From Candidatus Kerfeldbacteria bacterium (GTDB taxonomy: Bacteria; Patescibacteriota; Patescibacteriia; Veblenbacterales; UBA10138): 5,119 nt of DNA. The notes under the pieces were generated by a model. It searched no databases. It was given only the letters and a program-made list of their open reading frames with translations, and was not told where the DNA came from. A program made the position numbers and the translations under genes. Below, in pieces: positions 5,049 through 5,119 of the stretch (the stretch's first letter is position 1; the number at the start of each line of letters is the position of its first letter). The stretch is taken from contig JACRFN010000136.1 in assembly GCA_016217875.1 (NCBI GenBank), positions 1 to 5,119 on the forward strand. Direction: 5' to 3'.

Positions 5049-5119
5049 ACAAACTCACATACTTTGAACGACAGGTGCTGGAGAGCGGTCTCAGGGTCGG
5101 CAAGAGCGTTCGGGCCATC
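5045..5119 (+). CDS. IS30-family transposase, N-terminal fragment (continues beyond window)
   Basis: Only 25 codons are visible, in one open frame from ATG at 5045 to the right edge. The peptide begins MHKLTYFERQVLESGLRVG and continues KSVRAI, matching the start of the helix-turn-helix (HTH_38-type) that opens IS30-family transposases: L-T-x-x-E-R, a helix ending in G, then G-K-S-x-R-x-I. This domain binds the element's terminal repeats; the catalytic DDE core would lie outside the window. No Shine-Dalgarno is seen, and the start codon lies in a strong hairpin. The gene is divergent from galU, so the insertion probably sits in galU's upstream region. A non-transposase regulator with the same helix-turn-helix is possible but less likely. 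Family call rests on a short stretch. Confidence 0.68.
   Translation, partial: MHKLTYFERQVLESGLRVGKSVRAI

Noticed and set aside
4744..5067. Plus-strand open frame of 107 codons across the start of galU and the intergenic region
   Set aside because: It is mostly antisense to galU, in a different frame from the transposase start, and has no family resemblance.

Overview
The window most likely comes from a Patescibacteria (Candidate Phyla Radiation) genome, probably from a metagenome. The reasons are a pair of VirB2/TrbC-like 'T4SS pilin' proteins with Cys-rich C-terminal extensions of the type common in that group, a galU with a CPR-like variant of the sugar-nucleotide loop, a compact same-strand layout, weak or absent Shine-Dalgarno motifs, and mixed base composition (about 35-55% GC by hand count). 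All complete genes end in TAA and none needs UGA recoding, so the standard bacterial code fits. This assignment rests on sequence recognition only.

Layout from right to left (five genes on the minus strand, one on the plus strand): galU (UTP-glucose-1-phosphate uridylyltransferase, 4062-4928); a 158-base intergenic stretch with three hairpins; a family 1 extracellular solute-binding lipoprotein (2524-3903); a small S23/four-helix-bundle gene (2141-2497) tightly bracketed by two arrays of degenerate 7-bp repeats in opposite orientation; a one-domain pilin-like membrane protein with a Cys-rich tail (1308-2096); and 11 bases further, a two-domain pilin-like protein that runs off the left edge (1-1296). 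At the right edge, divergent from galU, the first 25 codons of an IS30-type transposase begin at 5045, preceded by a hairpin that buries its start codon.

The solute-binding lipoprotein and the two pilin-like proteins are all predicted envelope or surface proteins. They may form one envelope-related transcription unit, with galU supplying UDP-glucose for surface glycans. No ABC permease or ATPase, and no VirB4-type ATPase, lies in the window, so the link is inferred from order and strand only. The S23 gene with its repeat arrays looks like a self-contained cassette placed between the lipoprotein and the pilin genes: the arrays touch the ends of both neighbours and carry stop codons in all three frames. 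This cassette is the most unusual structure in the window. No rRNA, tRNA or CRISPR array was seen, and no gene-free stretch exceeds 300 bases.
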